Shown here in pieces: positions 16,098 to 25,257 of a stretch of DNA of 64,000 nt (position 1 is the first letter of the stretch; the number at the start of each line of letters is the position of its first letter). The position numbers and the translations under genes are program-made. The notes beneath the pieces were generated by a model. The model was not told the DNA's origin. It ran no database searches and was given only the letters and a program-made list of their open reading frames with translations. Source of the DNA: Paenibacillus sp. SY21-1 (lineage in GTDB: Bacteria; Bacillota; Bacilli; Paenibacillales; Paenibacillaceae); contig NZ_STGF01000024.1 in the NCBI RefSeq assembly GCF_005222705.1, positions 1 through 64,000 of the forward strand. Direction: 5' to 3'.

Positions 16098-18206
16098 CTA
16101 GATTTTGAACTCGGACAGCTTCTCCAGCAATTCCTGCACCATATGGCTCAGTGCTTCTGCGGAAGCGGATATCTCCTCCATGGATGCAAGCTGCTCCTCC
16201 GAGGCCGCGGCGACGCTTTGCGATTGCGAGGACGCATCCGCGGCCAGGTCGGCCAGCTCGCCAACGCTCGACGCCACTTGCTCCGTGCTTGCCGTCATTT
16301 GCTGCGCCGCGGCCGAAACCTCCTGAATTTGGTGGTTGACCTGCGACATTTCCGTAAGAATGGCAGCAAACGTTTGCCCGCTGTCGGCGACGCTTTTTAC
16401 GCCTTGGCGAACCTTCTCCTTGCCAGCCGACATCGCCTGTGCAGCCTCATTCGTATCTCCGCGCACAGCCTCCACCAGGACGGTCACTTGCTCGGCCGCT
16501 TTTTTCGTTTGCTCGGCGAGCTTGCGAATTTCAGCGGCCACGACTGCAAAACCTCTGCCATGCTCGCCTACGCGCGAAGCCTCAATCGCTGCGTTCAATG
16601 CAAGCAAATTCGTTTGTGTGCTTATGCCGGAAATCATCTCAATCATGCCGCCGATCTGGTTCGACCGATCGCCCAGCCGATCGATCGCGCCGCCTGTTGC
16701 CGCTACCGACGTTTCGAGCTCATCCATCAGCAGGACCGCCTCCTGCAGCTGGGCGCTGCCAGCCCTCGTCTGCTCTGCCACATCCTCGGCGGAAGACGAT
16801 ACAACAGCCGATGAATCGGCAATCCGCTGAACGCCTACCGCCATTTCTCCCATCGCCTGCGACGCATCCGATGCATAGCTGTGCTGGCTTTGCGCTCCTT
16901 CAGCCACATGCCCGATCGATACCGCAATCAGCTCGGATGCCTTGCTGGTCTGCTCTGCGCTCGCCGTCAGCTGCTGAGAGGTCGCGCCTACCGCCATCGA
17001 TAAATCGGCTACCAGCTGGAACATTCCCCGCAGCTTGCCTGTCATTTCGTTAAAGTGTCCGGCCATCACGCCGAACTCGTCTCCCGTCCGAACAGGAAGC
17101 TCCTGAGTCAGGTCGCCCTGTGACATCAGCTGAAGCTTGTCCGACAGCAAGCGCAGCGGCTTGATGGCCATACTCCAAATCATAAAGGCCACAATCGCCG
17201 CCAATAGCAGCATCGCGCCTGCTCCCGCCCCGATGGCAATCAGCCTTGCCCGGTTGTAATCCGCCAAAATCACATCCTTGGAAATGGCCGACTGCGTGTA
17301 CCATATCTGCTCGCTGCCCGGCATCCGAATCGGATCGAACACCCGCAGCACGGTGATCCCCTTGGAGTTTATCGTATAGCCCAAATGCTTCTCGCCGTTT
17401 CTTACCCGCTCCCATAGCTGCTGCTTCTCCGGATTGTCACCGTACGGCTGCAGCACCGAGTCCGGATCATTTGGGTTGGCGGCATACACTCCCGCACCGG
17501 TCACAAGCGATACATACCCGCCAAGCGGATGATAGTTTTCCGCTTCCTTCTGCAGCTGGTCCAGCGTAATGTCTACGCCAACGATTCCAAGAAAAGCGCC
17601 CTGCTCGTCAAGCATCGGATAAACAACCGACATAATTTCCGTCTGCACGCCCGCCGCCTCATAAACGTACGGCTCAATGTAAGAAAGCTTTTTGCTCGCT
17701 TTCGGCAACAAATAGTAATCGCCCGCTCCCGGCGTCTCGTAATCCTTTAACGGCTCGGCAATAATTTGGCCTCCGTCCTGAATAAGATAAGGCACGAATC
17801 TGCCGGATTCATCGTCGTATACGGCTTTGCTCCGGTGCTCCTGGTCGTTGCGGTCGAACGCATCCGGCTCCCACAGCGTGTAAAGAGCAAATATGCCCGG
17901 GCGATCCAGCAGCGCTTGGCTCATAATCGCAACGACTTCCTCCCGCGAGAGATTGTTTATTTTTCTGGTCTCCAGCAGCATCGACGAGAGCGTCTTTAAG
18001 GTTGCTTCAAGCTCCGTCATTTTGTTTTCGATGGTGGTAGCGTACTCGATGCTTGCCTTTTCGGCTTCCAGCTCGCCCTTGCTCGTGCTTAGCGACCTTA
18101 CCTGCTGCAAATTAAGCAGCAATATCGAGCCTAGAACAACAACAATCACCAATCCGACCACCGCAATAAATTTGGCTGTTAAAGATAACTTACGAAACAT
18201 GGCCAT
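16098..18206 (-). CDS. Methyl-accepting chemotaxis protein with dCache sensor
   Basis: A 702-residue membrane receptor. The first helix is at residues about 12-32 and an extracellular double-Cache sensor at about 35-325 (LYTLWEPDAFD, GVDITLDQLQKEAENYHPLGGYVSLV). The second helix is around 333-355 and a HAMP linker follows (SDKLQLMSQGDLTQELPVRTGDEFGVM). A long coiled-coil signalling domain holds the CheA/CheW hairpin tip NLLALNAAIEASRVGEHGRGFAVVA (near residue 540, quoted across the tip). Glu/Gln-rich methylation helices are visible. It binds an unknown small ligand outside, and tunes CheA activity. It is transcribed alone, with a terminator downstream and an unusual palindrome upstream. Confidence 0.9.
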   Translation of the reverse strand: MAMFRKLSLTAKFIAVVGLVIVVVLGSILLLNLQQVRSLSTSKGELEAEKASIEYATTIENKMTELEATLKTLSSMLLETRKINNLSREEVVAIMSQALLDRPGIFALYTLWEPDAFDRNDQEHRSKAVYDDESGRFVPYLIQDGGQIIAEPLKDYETPGAGDYYLLPKASKKLSYIEPYVYEAAGVQTEIMSVVYPMLDEQGAFLGIVGVDITLDQLQKEAENYHPLGGYVSLVTGAGVYAANPNDPDSVLQPYGDNPEKQQLWERVRNGEKHLGYTINSKGITVLRVFDPIRMPGSEQIWYTQSAISKDVILADYNRARLIAIGAGAGAMLLLAAIVAFMIWSMAIKPLRLLSDKLQLMSQGDLTQELPVRTGDEFGVMAGHFNEMTGKLRGMFQLVADLSMAVGATSQQLTASAEQTSKASELIAVSIGHVAEGAQSQHSYASDASQAMGEMAVGVQRIADSSAVVSSSAEDVAEQTRAGSAQLQEAVLLMDELETSVAATGGAIDRLGDRSNQIGGMIEMISGISTQTNLLALNAAIEASRVGEHGRGFAVVAAEIRKLAEQTKKAAEQVTVLVEAVRGDTNEAAQAMSAGKEKVRQGVKSVADSGQTFAAILTEMSQVNHQIQEVSAAAQQMTASTEQVASSVGELADLAADASSQSQSVAAASEEQLASMEEISASAEALSHMVQELLEKLSEFKI

Positions 18207-18262
18207 GTGATCAACCCCACTCTTTGTGATAAAACATTAATCGACAAAATTTGATGCAATAT

Positions 18263-18282
18263 TATAGGTAATAATACCTATA
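18263..18282. repeat. Palindrome upstream of the chemoreceptor gene
   Basis: TATAGGTA-ATAA-TACCTATA, 8-bp perfect arms, 57 bp upstream of the receptor start and about 330 bp before the TetR gene. It is an operator candidate with unknown binding protein. The rest of 18207-18528 shows no gene. Confidence 0.5.
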
Positions 18283-18528
18283 TAAACAAAGCGCCATCCC
18301 TCTTTTCTGATTCATTAGTCCCAACCTACTATTTTATCATAAAGTATGCTTGGCTTGAAGGGGCGAGCGTGCTTGCCGCTTGAAAATCGCAGGAGAAGCG
18401 GGAGGCTCGCCTTCTTGAGGAAGCTCCTGACCGGTTGTCGCAGAGCTTGAAATCCAGATAGAAGGCCCTTTTATTTTATCCCTTACTGTATAAACCGTTC
18501 TTTTGCCCATTAAGCATTATTTCTCATT

Positions 18529-18565
18529 GTGCAACATTGCACTTTGGGCATTTATTTGTTAGAGT
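18529..18565 (+). promoter_or_regulatory. TetR promoter with overlapping operator
   Basis: TTGCAC (18537-18542), 17-bp spacer, TAGAGT (18560-18565). The palindrome GTGCAA-CA-TTGCAC (18529-18542) covers the -35, a classic autoregulated TetR arrangement that would also control the downstream exporter. Confidence 0.65.
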
Positions 18566-18614
18566 TAGGCTAGTTCTGCACAACAACGTTCTACCGACTG
18601 GAGGTGAAAATACG

Positions 18615-19232
18615 TTGATTCATAAATCTGGATTGCGCGAAGCCAAAAAAGAAGCGACGATACACGCGCTTGCGGAAGCCGCCTTTGAGCTTGCGCTTGA
18701 GAAGGGTCTCGACGGCTTTGTCGTCGATGACGTTGTTCAGCGCGCGGGATATTCGCGAAGGACGTTTGCCAACCATTTCTCCTGCAAAGAAGAAGCGATA
18801 GTCATGGCGGCCATTACGATAAAAAATGGCGACGAGGCAGAGTTCAATACGCTTTATATGTCGGAACACGCTACTCCGCTCGACGCTTTGCAGCAATGGA
18901 TGAAGCTGCAGCTGACAGCTGGCATTCTTCGCAAAATACGCGAGCTGATCTCGCTGTCCAAGCGTCATTCCACGCTGGAGCCATACATCCTCAGCATGCT
19001 CCATCAACTTCAAAAGGAGGCGCAGCACATGCTGAGCGCTCAGTTTCAGGGACGTTATCCGGAGGAATACAGTCATATCCTGCTTGGTGCGGTATACGGG
19101 TCCGTCCTCCCGATCGTCGACGGCAGCATAAAAGTGCTCCTGCCGGGCGATCCGGCGGACGAAACCAATCATCCCCCCACCTTTGAGCAATATTTGGATA
19201 CGACGTTTCGCTATTTGCGAGACGGCTTCTAG
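18615..19232 (+). CDS. TetR-family regulator of the MMPL exporter
   Basis: A 205-residue repressor. The start is taken as TTG at 18615 because GGAGGTG (18600-18606) lies at ideal distance. An upstream in-frame ATG at 18537 falls inside the promoter. The helix-turn-helix reads VDDVVQRAGYSRRTFANHFSCKEEA (VVQRAGYSRRTFANHF) at about residues 33-56. The C-terminal half is helical, presumably the ligand domain. The MMPL gene begins 47 bp downstream on the same strand. A palindrome over the promoter -35 suggests that it represses both genes until it meets a lipophilic compound. The inducing molecule is unknown. Confidence 0.85.
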   Translation: MIHKSGLREAKKEATIHALAEAAFELALEKGLDGFVVDDVVQRAGYSRRTFANHFSCKEEAIVMAAITIKNGDEAEFNTLYMSEHATPLDALQQWMKLQLTAGILRKIRELISLSKRHSTLEPYILSMLHQLQKEAQHMLSAQFQGRYPEEYSHILLGAVYGSVLPIVDGSIKVLLPGDPADETNHPPTFEQYLDTTFRYLRDGF

Positions 19233-19279
19233 TCTCAATCATTCACACATGCTAGAGAAGCAGGGAGAGGAACCATTAC

Positions 19280-21622
19280 ATGTCCAGATTATTGTATAGA
19301 ATCGGCAAAACCTCATTTGACAAGCCATGGATTTTCCTTGCCGGCTGGATCGTGGTGCTTGGCATCATTATTGCCATGCTGGCGAGCAACGGAATTCATA
19401 CGAGCTCCGAAATGAAAATTGAAGGCACAGAGTCGCAGAAGGTGCTGGATATGCTGGAGCAGGAGCTTCCGGAAGCGGCCGGCGGCCAAGCAAGCGTCGT
19501 ATTTACTGCGCCGGCGGGGGAGCGCCTGGATACGACCGAGCGCATAGCGGCCATAACTGGCGCAATCAATGAGGTCTACGAGCTTGATTACGTCATTAAT
19601 CCGGCCGAGCTGGCCGCCGCTAACGGCGCCGGCGCGGCTCAGGCCGGGCAGGCTCAGCAAGACGGGCAAGCCGCGCAGGACCCAAGCTCGCAAGAAGCGG
19701 GCGCTGCCGGCTCTGTTCCTGTCGAAATGCCTCCTTACGGCCCGCTTATGCTGGATGGCATGCCCGTACCCGGCGTGCTGATTGCAACCGACGGCAGTGT
19801 CGCCATGCTCCAATTCCAGTTCACCGTTCAGCAGAATTCCCTGCCGGCAGGCGTAACGGATTCCGTTATCGAAGCGGTATCTCAAGCGGCTGAGGGCACC
19901 GGCATTGCCGTGCTGCCAAGCGACTCCCTCAAGACGCCGGAAATTCCCATCGGCGCTCATGAAATTATCGGTCTGATTGTGGCGGCGATCGTTCTCATTA
20001 TGACGCTGGGCTCAGTCGTCGCGGCAGGCTTGCCGATCGTCATTGCGCTGTTCGGGGTCGGCATCGGGGTTGGCGGCGCCTTCGCCCTGTCCAGCTTCGT
20101 CACCATGACTTCCTTCACGCCCGTTCTGGCTCTCATGATCGGTCTTGCGGTTGGCATCGATTACGCGCTCTTTATCGTGAATCGTCAGCGCCGCCTCATT
20201 CTCGATCAGGGTCTGACGGCGCGAGAAGCCGCGAGCCGCGCAGTCGGCACGGCCGGAAGCGCGGTATTTTTTGCAGGACTGACGGTTATCATCGCCCTAT
20301 GCGGACTTCTCGTCATCAACATCTCGTTCCTAAGCATGATGGCGCTTGTCGCCTCGGTTACGGTCCTCCTCAGCGTGCTGGTTGCCCTTACGCTGCTGCC
20401 GGCGCTGCTCGGCCTGGTTGGCGAGCGGATCTGCTCGGCCAAAGCCCGCGAGAAGCGCCGTACCCAATCGTCAGGCAAAGAGCGGCACGGCATTGCCCAT
20501 AGCTGGGTAAAGGGCATAGTTAAATTTCGCTGGATCGTTATTCTCGCCATTGTCATTGTTCTCGGCGTCGGCGCGATCCCGGTTGCCCGCATGGAGCTGG
20601 GAATGCCCTCCGGGGCGACAGCCAATCTGGACACATCAGCGAGACAGAGCTATGACGCGATCTCGGATGGCTTTGGCGAAGGCTTCAACGGCCCGCTGCT
20701 GATCGTCGCCGAAGCCAAGGAGTCGTCTGCCCCGATAGATATGCAGATGCTTGGCGGTCTCGTGCAAGACATTCAAATGACTGAAAATGTATCGATCGTT
20801 TCACCGCTAGGCGTAAATCCGGAGGGCTCGATTGCGATTCTGAGCCTGATTCCAAAAACCGGACCGACGGACAGCGCGACCAAAAGCCTCGTTCAGGACC
20901 TGCGCGCAGGCGACTCGGAGATTGCAACCAAATATAATGTCTCGCTTGGCGTGACAGGCTTTACCGCAATCAATATCGATATGTCGTCCAAGCTCGCAGA
21001 GGTGTTTCCAATCTATATCGGAATTATCGTTGTCCTGTCTTTGATCATTTTGCTGCTTGTGTTCCGCTCGATTCTTGTCCCGGTCAAAGCCACAGTAGGC
21101 TTTCTCCTGAGCGTGCTGGCAACGTTCGGCATCACCACGGCCGTATTCCAATGGGGATGGGTCAGCGAGCTGTTCGGGGTCGACACAGGCGGTCCGCTCA
21201 TGAGCTTTATTCCGATTATGGTAACAGGCATTCTCTACGGACTTGCGATGGATTATCAGGTTTTCCTCGTATCCTCCATGCGTGAATCGTACGTTCACGG
21301 ACACCGGGGCAAGCAAAGCGTTATTCACGGCTATGATCAGGCCAGCCGTGTCGTCGTTGCCGCCGCCGTCATCATGGTCGCTGTATTTGCAGGCTTTATT
21401 TTTACGCACGACATTATGATCAAGCAGATCGGCTTTGCGCTCGCCATCGGCATCCTGATCGACGCATTTGTCGTCCGGATGGCGCTCGTGCCCGCCGTTA
21501 TGGCCCTGTTCGGCGACAAAGCCTGGTGGCTGCCGAAATGGCTGGATCGCCTGCTGCCCAACCTCGACGTGGAAGGCGACAAGCTGATTGCTGAATTAAA
21601 TGCCAAGGAAGGGACTCGCTAA
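19280..21622 (+). CDS. MMPL/RND-family exporter
   Basis: A 780-residue proton-driven exporter of the MmpL/YdfJ group. It has the two-fold RND layout: a first helix near 17-37, an outside domain to about 222, five or six helices (about 225-385), a second outside domain, and a second helix bundle from about 575. Charged membrane residues are seen in GLAVGIDYALFIVNR and GLAMDYQVFLVSS, the expected proton-relay places. The first outside loop contains a low-complexity Ala/Gln/Gly-rich insert (residues about 112-143). GGAGAGGAA precedes the ATG. Likely cargo is a lipid or hydrophobic drug. The neighbour TetR supports inducible detoxification. A terminator follows. Confidence 0.88.
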   Translation: MSRLLYRIGKTSFDKPWIFLAGWIVVLGIIIAMLASNGIHTSSEMKIEGTESQKVLDMLEQELPEAAGGQASVVFTAPAGERLDTTERIAAITGAINEVYELDYVINPAELAAANGAGAAQAGQAQQDGQAAQDPSSQEAGAAGSVPVEMPPYGPLMLDGMPVPGVLIATDGSVAMLQFQFTVQQNSLPAGVTDSVIEAVSQAAEGTGIAVLPSDSLKTPEIPIGAHEIIGLIVAAIVLIMTLGSVVAAGLPIVIALFGVGIGVGGAFALSSFVTMTSFTPVLALMIGLAVGIDYALFIVNRQRRLILDQGLTAREAASRAVGTAGSAVFFAGLTVIIALCGLLVINISFLSMMALVASVTVLLSVLVALTLLPALLGLVGERICSAKAREKRRTQSSGKERHGIAHSWVKGIVKFRWIVILAIVIVLGVGAIPVARMELGMPSGATANLDTSARQSYDAISDGFGEGFNGPLLIVAEAKESSAPIDMQMLGGLVQDIQMTENVSIVSPLGVNPEGSIAILSLIPKTGPTDSATKSLVQDLRAGDSEIATKYNVSLGVTGFTAINIDMSSKLAEVFPIYIGIIVVLSLIILLLVFRSILVPVKATVGFLLSVLATFGITTAVFQWGWVSELFGVDTGGPLMSFIPIMVTGILYGLAMDYQVFLVSSMRESYVHGHRGKQSVIHGYDQASRVVVAAAVIMVAVFAGFIFTHDIMIKQIGFALAIGILIDAFVVRMALVPAVMALFGDKAWWLPKWLDRLLPNLDVEGDKLIAELNAKEGTR

Positions 21623-21642
21623 ACAAGCGATGCCTCATCCAT

Positions 21643-21688
21643 GCACCGGCAAGCCCCTATCGCATTGCGGGCTTGCCGGTGTTTTTTT
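21643..21688 (+). terminator. Terminator of the TetR-MMPL unit
   Basis: CACCGGCAAGCCC pairs with GGGCTTGCCGGTG and is followed by seven T. Confidence 0.92.
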
Positions 21689-21814
21689 GCCCCCCTGCTA
21701 TTTGCCTTTTTCGCCCGCTCCTTGCCCCCTTATCGCCCATTGCCTTACCCTGCGGCCCGATTTCGACTATAATATATAAATGATTTCGTTATGAACGAGA
21801 AAGCGGTGACTGGC

Positions 21815-22975
21815 ATGTTTACCCTTACAGCCCGCGTGCTTCAACAAATTAGAAAAGCACACGAGCCCTTATCCAAATCGGAGGTTGCAGAGCAGCTCGG
21901 CATTTCCCAATCTGCGGCGTCTGTACATATCGATCGCCTGCTCGGTCAAGAGCTGATCAGGGTATCCCGCATCGGCCCTTCGCAGGGCGGGCGCAAGCCC
22001 AAGCAGTACAGGCTGAACGAGGCGTTCGGTTATATTTTATCGATGGAATTGCGTACGACCTCGGCCCATCTTGCCATTGCCGATTTCAATTGCGAATTGA
22101 TCTGGCAGCATGCCTTCCCTATTCTGATTGAAGCGGGGCCCGAGTCCGTGCTCACCGAGCTCCTTCAAGCGGCCCGAACCCTGATTGCACAATCGGGGTT
22201 AGATGACCGTCAAATAAAAGGGATTGGCATGGGGCTTCCCGGTCCGGTCGATTTCGAACGCGGCACTCCTGTCGCCCCACCCTTGATGCCCAACTGGGAT
22301 CAATATCCGATTAAAGCGTTTTGGGCCGAGCATTTTGACTGTCCGTGCTTTATCGACAATGACGTGAACAATATGGCACTGGGGGAGCATGCAATCGGCC
22401 TGCGCTTCGGCGTTCCTCATTTCATCTACGTGGAAGCGGGCGCAGGCATCGGCGCAGGCGTCGTCTATAATGGAAACCTGTACCGTGGGGCGGACGGGAG
22501 CGCGGGCGACATCGGGCACTTCCCCATCGGCGGTCCCTCCAAATGCTGGTGCGGCAAGTACGGCTGTCTGGAAGCCGAGGCCAGCTTGAATGCCATCCTG
22601 CTCCAGATGAAAGAAGAAGCGGGCATGCCTGTCCTTTTTGAGGACATCAAGCAGGCGGTGCTCCGGCTGGATAGCGGCACGCTGGAGCGAATTCGCCGCA
22701 GCGCCCAACAGATCGGGCAGGTGCTGGCCGCCGTCGTCAACTTCTCCAACCCGTCGCTTGTTGTGTTAGGGGGCAAGCTCACCGAGCTTGGGGATATCTT
22801 TCTGGCGTCTGTCCGAAAAAGCATTTATGAGAACACGCTGCCTCTCGCGAGCAGGCATCTGCAGATCCGCACATCGGCAGCGGGCGAAAAGGTTGGCTTG
22901 ATGGGCGGCGCCTACATGACCATCGATCAGCTCATTCTGCAAGCAACCGATGATGATCCCGATCATTTCTTTTGA
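21815..22975 (+). CDS. ROK-family transcriptional repressor (NagC/XylR type)
   Basis: A 386-residue sugar-responsive repressor. An N-terminal winged helix (EVAEQLGISQSAASVHIDRLL) precedes a ROK domain. That domain has GIGMGLPGPVD, the sugar site IDNDVNNMALGE, GAGIGAGVV, and the zinc motif GHFPIGG followed by CWCGKYGCLE with its glutamate intact. The start at 21815 is preferred because AGCGGTGA precedes it. An in-frame ATG at 21791 lies within about 20 bp of a TATAAT and has no ribosome site. A terminator follows immediately. The next gene, a dehydrogenase, has a perfect 9-bp-armed operator in its promoter, most likely this protein's target. The effector sugar is unknown. Confidence 0.85.
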   Translation: MFTLTARVLQQIRKAHEPLSKSEVAEQLGISQSAASVHIDRLLGQELIRVSRIGPSQGGRKPKQYRLNEAFGYILSMELRTTSAHLAIADFNCELIWQHAFPILIEAGPESVLTELLQAARTLIAQSGLDDRQIKGIGMGLPGPVDFERGTPVAPPLMPNWDQYPIKAFWAEHFDCPCFIDNDVNNMALGEHAIGLRFGVPHFIYVEAGAGIGAGVVYNGNLYRGADGSAGDIGHFPIGGPSKCWCGKYGCLEAEASLNAILLQMKEEAGMPVLFEDIKQAVLRLDSGTLERIRRSAQQIGQVLAAVVNFSNPSLVVLGGKLTELGDIFLASVRKSIYENTLPLASRHLQIRTSAAGEKVGLMGGAYMTIDQLILQATDDDPDHFF

Positions 22976-23003
22976 ACCGAAGCCAAGCGCTTCGGTTTTT
23001 TTT
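22975..23003 (+). terminator. Terminator of the ROK repressor gene
   Basis: AACCGAAGC, short loop, GCTTCGGTT and a run of eight T, overlapping the stop codon. Confidence 0.9.
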
Positions 23004-23027
23004 GTTTATTTTCATTTTCTATAAGTT

Positions 23028-23066
23028 ACTTTTAATATTGAAAATTAAAAGTATGCGTGCTATATT
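23028..23066 (+). promoter_or_regulatory. Promoter of the dehydrogenase gene with ROK-type operator
   Basis: TTGAAA (23038-23043), 17-bp spacer, TATATT (23061-23066). The inverted repeat ACTTTTAAT-ATTGAAA-ATTAAAAGT (23028-23052) is centred on the -35. Long AT-rich arms with a 7-bp centre fit XylR/NagC-type operators. Confidence 0.75.
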
Positions 23067-23088
23067 GAATGTAAAGGAGGAATCGTCC

Positions 23089-24243
23089 ATGCGAAAGATT
23101 AAGGCCGCGGTAATTGGCACCGGATTTATCGGAAAAGCCCATATTGAAGCGATTAGAAGAATCGGTTTTGCCGAAATCGGCGCGATTGTGCAGCACGATC
23201 AACAAAAGGCGGATGCGGTCGCGAAGTCCCTATCGATTCCGAAAGCGTACGGCGATTATATGGAAATGCTTCAGGACGACGAAATCGAAGTCGTTCATAA
23301 CTGCACTCCTAACCATCTTCATTATGAAATCAATAAGCAATGTCTGCTGCATGGCAAGCATCTCCTCTCGGAGAAGCCGCTGACGCTGACTACCGAACAA
23401 TCGCGCAGCCTTTATGAGCTGGCCAGCCAGAAGAAGCTCATCGCCGGGGTCAACTACAATTATCGCCAGTTCCCCATGATTCAGCAATTAAAAAGCATGA
23501 TCAAGGACCAGGATCTCGGTTCGGTGAACATCATAAGAGGCTCTTATCTGCAGGACTGGCTGCTGTATCAAACCGACTACAATTGGCGTATGGACCCGCG
23601 TTTTGGCGGAGCAACCCGCGCGATCAGCGATATCGGCTCCCATTTGTACGATTTGGTGCAATATGTGAGCGAGCTGAGGATAGAAGAGGTAATGGGCGAT
23701 ATTTCCATCGTATATCCGGAACGTCTCAAGCCGGTGAATGCTGCCGGACAATCCTTTCAAGGCTCTGCAGACGGCCCGCTCGAACCGGTTCAAGTGCATA
23801 CAGAGGACTACTGCTCCGTTTTTGTTAAATTCAACAATGGTACGAAGGGCGTGCTGACGGTATCCCAGGTCGCCGCAGGCAAAAAAAATGCGCTGGAAAT
23901 TCACATCGACGGCTCCAAGGCATCCGCTTCCTGGCATCAGGAAGAACCGTTCCGTTTGCTTCTGGGCTACCGCGACAAAGCGAGAGAAACCTACCTTCGC
24001 GATCCAGGCCTGCTGAAGGAATCGGCGCAGCAGTATGTGCATTACCCAGGCGGGCATGAGGAAGGCTGGACGGACAGCCTTAAAAACATGATGCACAACT
24101 TCTATCAAGCCGTTATGGACGGGACGCCGCTGCCTCACTCCGTCGCATCCATCAGGGACGGCTACCAGATTATGCTGATCAACGACGCGATTCTTAAAAG
24201 CGCGCAAACGAAAACATGGCAAAAAGTAACGTGGGTGGAGTAA
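23089..24243 (+). CDS. Gfo/Idh/MocA-family oxidoreductase
   Basis: A 384-residue NAD(P)-dependent dehydrogenase. The start at 23089 has AAAGGAGGAA. The Rossmann loop AVIGTGFIGKAH is at the N-terminus, and the EKP motif (LLSEKPLTLT) places the catalytic lysine near residue 96. A C-terminal beta-sheet domain has DIGSHLYDLVQY, the usual substrate-side DxxxH motif. It oxidises or reduces a sugar, polyol or sugar acid. It is controlled in all likelihood by the ROK repressor encoded just upstream. No transporter is beside it. A terminator follows. Confidence 0.87.
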   Translation: MRKIKAAVIGTGFIGKAHIEAIRRIGFAEIGAIVQHDQQKADAVAKSLSIPKAYGDYMEMLQDDEIEVVHNCTPNHLHYEINKQCLLHGKHLLSEKPLTLTTEQSRSLYELASQKKLIAGVNYNYRQFPMIQQLKSMIKDQDLGSVNIIRGSYLQDWLLYQTDYNWRMDPRFGGATRAISDIGSHLYDLVQYVSELRIEEVMGDISIVYPERLKPVNAAGQSFQGSADGPLEPVQVHTEDYCSVFVKFNNGTKGVLTVSQVAAGKKNALEIHIDGSKASASWHQEEPFRLLLGYRDKARETYLRDPGLLKESAQQYVHYPGGHEEGWTDSLKNMMHNFYQAVMDGTPLPHSVASIRDGYQIMLINDAILKSAQTKTWQKVTWVE

Positions 24244-24261
24244 GCTTTCTCCATGCAGCTT

Positions 24262-24314
24262 GCAAAAAGCCGTTCCCTTCCCTTCTGCAGCAGGGCTCGG
24301 GGACGGCTTTTTGC
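24262..24314 (+). terminator. Terminator after the dehydrogenase gene
   Basis: GCAAAAAGCCGTTCCC pairs with GGGGACGGCTTTTTGC. Confidence 0.85.
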
Positions 24315-24384
24315 GTCCGCTCTCCCGCCGCAGGCAGGCTCTTAGACTGGCTCTGTCCGTCGCTTATGCCGGATGTATAAGCGA

Positions 24385-24417
24385 TCCCGCCTCCCCGACC
24401 TTCGTCGGGGAGCGGGA
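24385..24417. repeat. GC-rich hairpin before the EcsC gene
   Basis: TCCCGCCTCCCCGAC, loop CTTC, GTCGGGGAGCGGGA: a nearly perfect 14-bp stem. There is no U-run. It lies about 75 bp before the next start codon and may be a leader structure. Confidence 0.5.
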
Positions 24418-24491
24418 CCAGCCGCAGACCGTTCCCCTGCGCGGCATACTTCGGTACAATAGAGCCAAATGCTTTGAAGGAGCGATTGATC

Positions 24492-25247
24492 ATGAATTAT
24501 GAGCAGAGCGTGCGCAACGAAATCGATGCCTGGGAGCTCCAGTTTTTTAAGCCGCCCGGATGGCTCGAAAGAGCCTCAAAGACGATCGGCCAGCGAATAA
24601 ACGACCTGATACCGCCAAAGGTGCATAACGTCATCACAACTACCATCAAATCGATCGTACGCACAGCGCTGTTCGGAGCGGAGTATACGCCTCAACGGGC
24701 GGTGCAGCATACGCTGACGCTTGATCTCGCCGATCAGGAGGCCAAACGCCTGCTGTCCTTCTATCAAAAAGTCGCGACTGCCGAGGGAGCAGGCACCGGA
24801 GCAGGCGGCATTATGCTTAGCGTCGTGGACTTCCCTGCGCTAATTGCTATTAAAATGAAATTTTTGTTCGAGCTGGCTCATGTGTACGGCTATGATACCA
24901 AGCATTTTTCCGAGCGGGTGTTCATTCTCAAGGTGTTCCAGATGGCTTTTTCCGGGTCCAAGGAAAGAGCCAGGCTGTTGAACGCTATCAAGCATTGGGA
25001 AAGCGAGAAAACGCAATGGTCCTCGGATGGCGAATATGCCAAAACGATGGACTGGGAAACGTTCCAGAAGGAGTACCGCGATTCCATCGATTTTCGAAAA
25101 ATGCTGCAAATGGTGCCGGGAATCGGAGCCGTGGCAGGCGCATGGGCGAATTACACCATCCTTGAAGAGCTGGGTGAAGCCGCCGTGAACGCCTACCGTC
25201 TGCGCAGGCTGCGCGATAGTGAACTATTGCCGGATAACAACGAATAG
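24492..25247 (+). CDS. EcsC-family protein
   Basis: A 251-residue protein of the EcsC family, whose biochemical role is not established. The start at 24492 has AAGGAG nine bases upstream. The conserved portion runs from ATAEGAGTGAGGIMLSVVDFPAL (VATAEGAGTGAGG, near residue 97) through the amphipathic helices FLFELAHVYGYD to the Gly/Ala-rich VPGIGAVAGAWANY near residue 213. The two glycine-rich stretches could insert in membranes. It converges with the DUF4157-kinase gene, with only 10 bp between the stop codons. Confidence 0.8.
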   Translation: MNYEQSVRNEIDAWELQFFKPPGWLERASKTIGQRINDLIPPKVHNVITTTIKSIVRTALFGAEYTPQRAVQHTLTLDLADQEAKRLLSFYQKVATAEGAGTGAGGIMLSVVDFPALIAIKMKFLFELAHVYGYDTKHFSERVFILKVFQMAFSGSKERARLLNAIKHWESEKTQWSSDGEYAKTMDWETFQKEYRDSIDFRKMLQMVPGIGAVAGAWANYTILEELGEAAVNAYRLRRLRDSELLPDNNE

Positions 25248-25257
25248 GTCCCGTTTG

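Noticed and set aside
24421..24491. Sigma-A promoter of the EcsC gene from TACAAT at 24455
   Set aside because: No acceptable -35 at the proper distance, so not listed.
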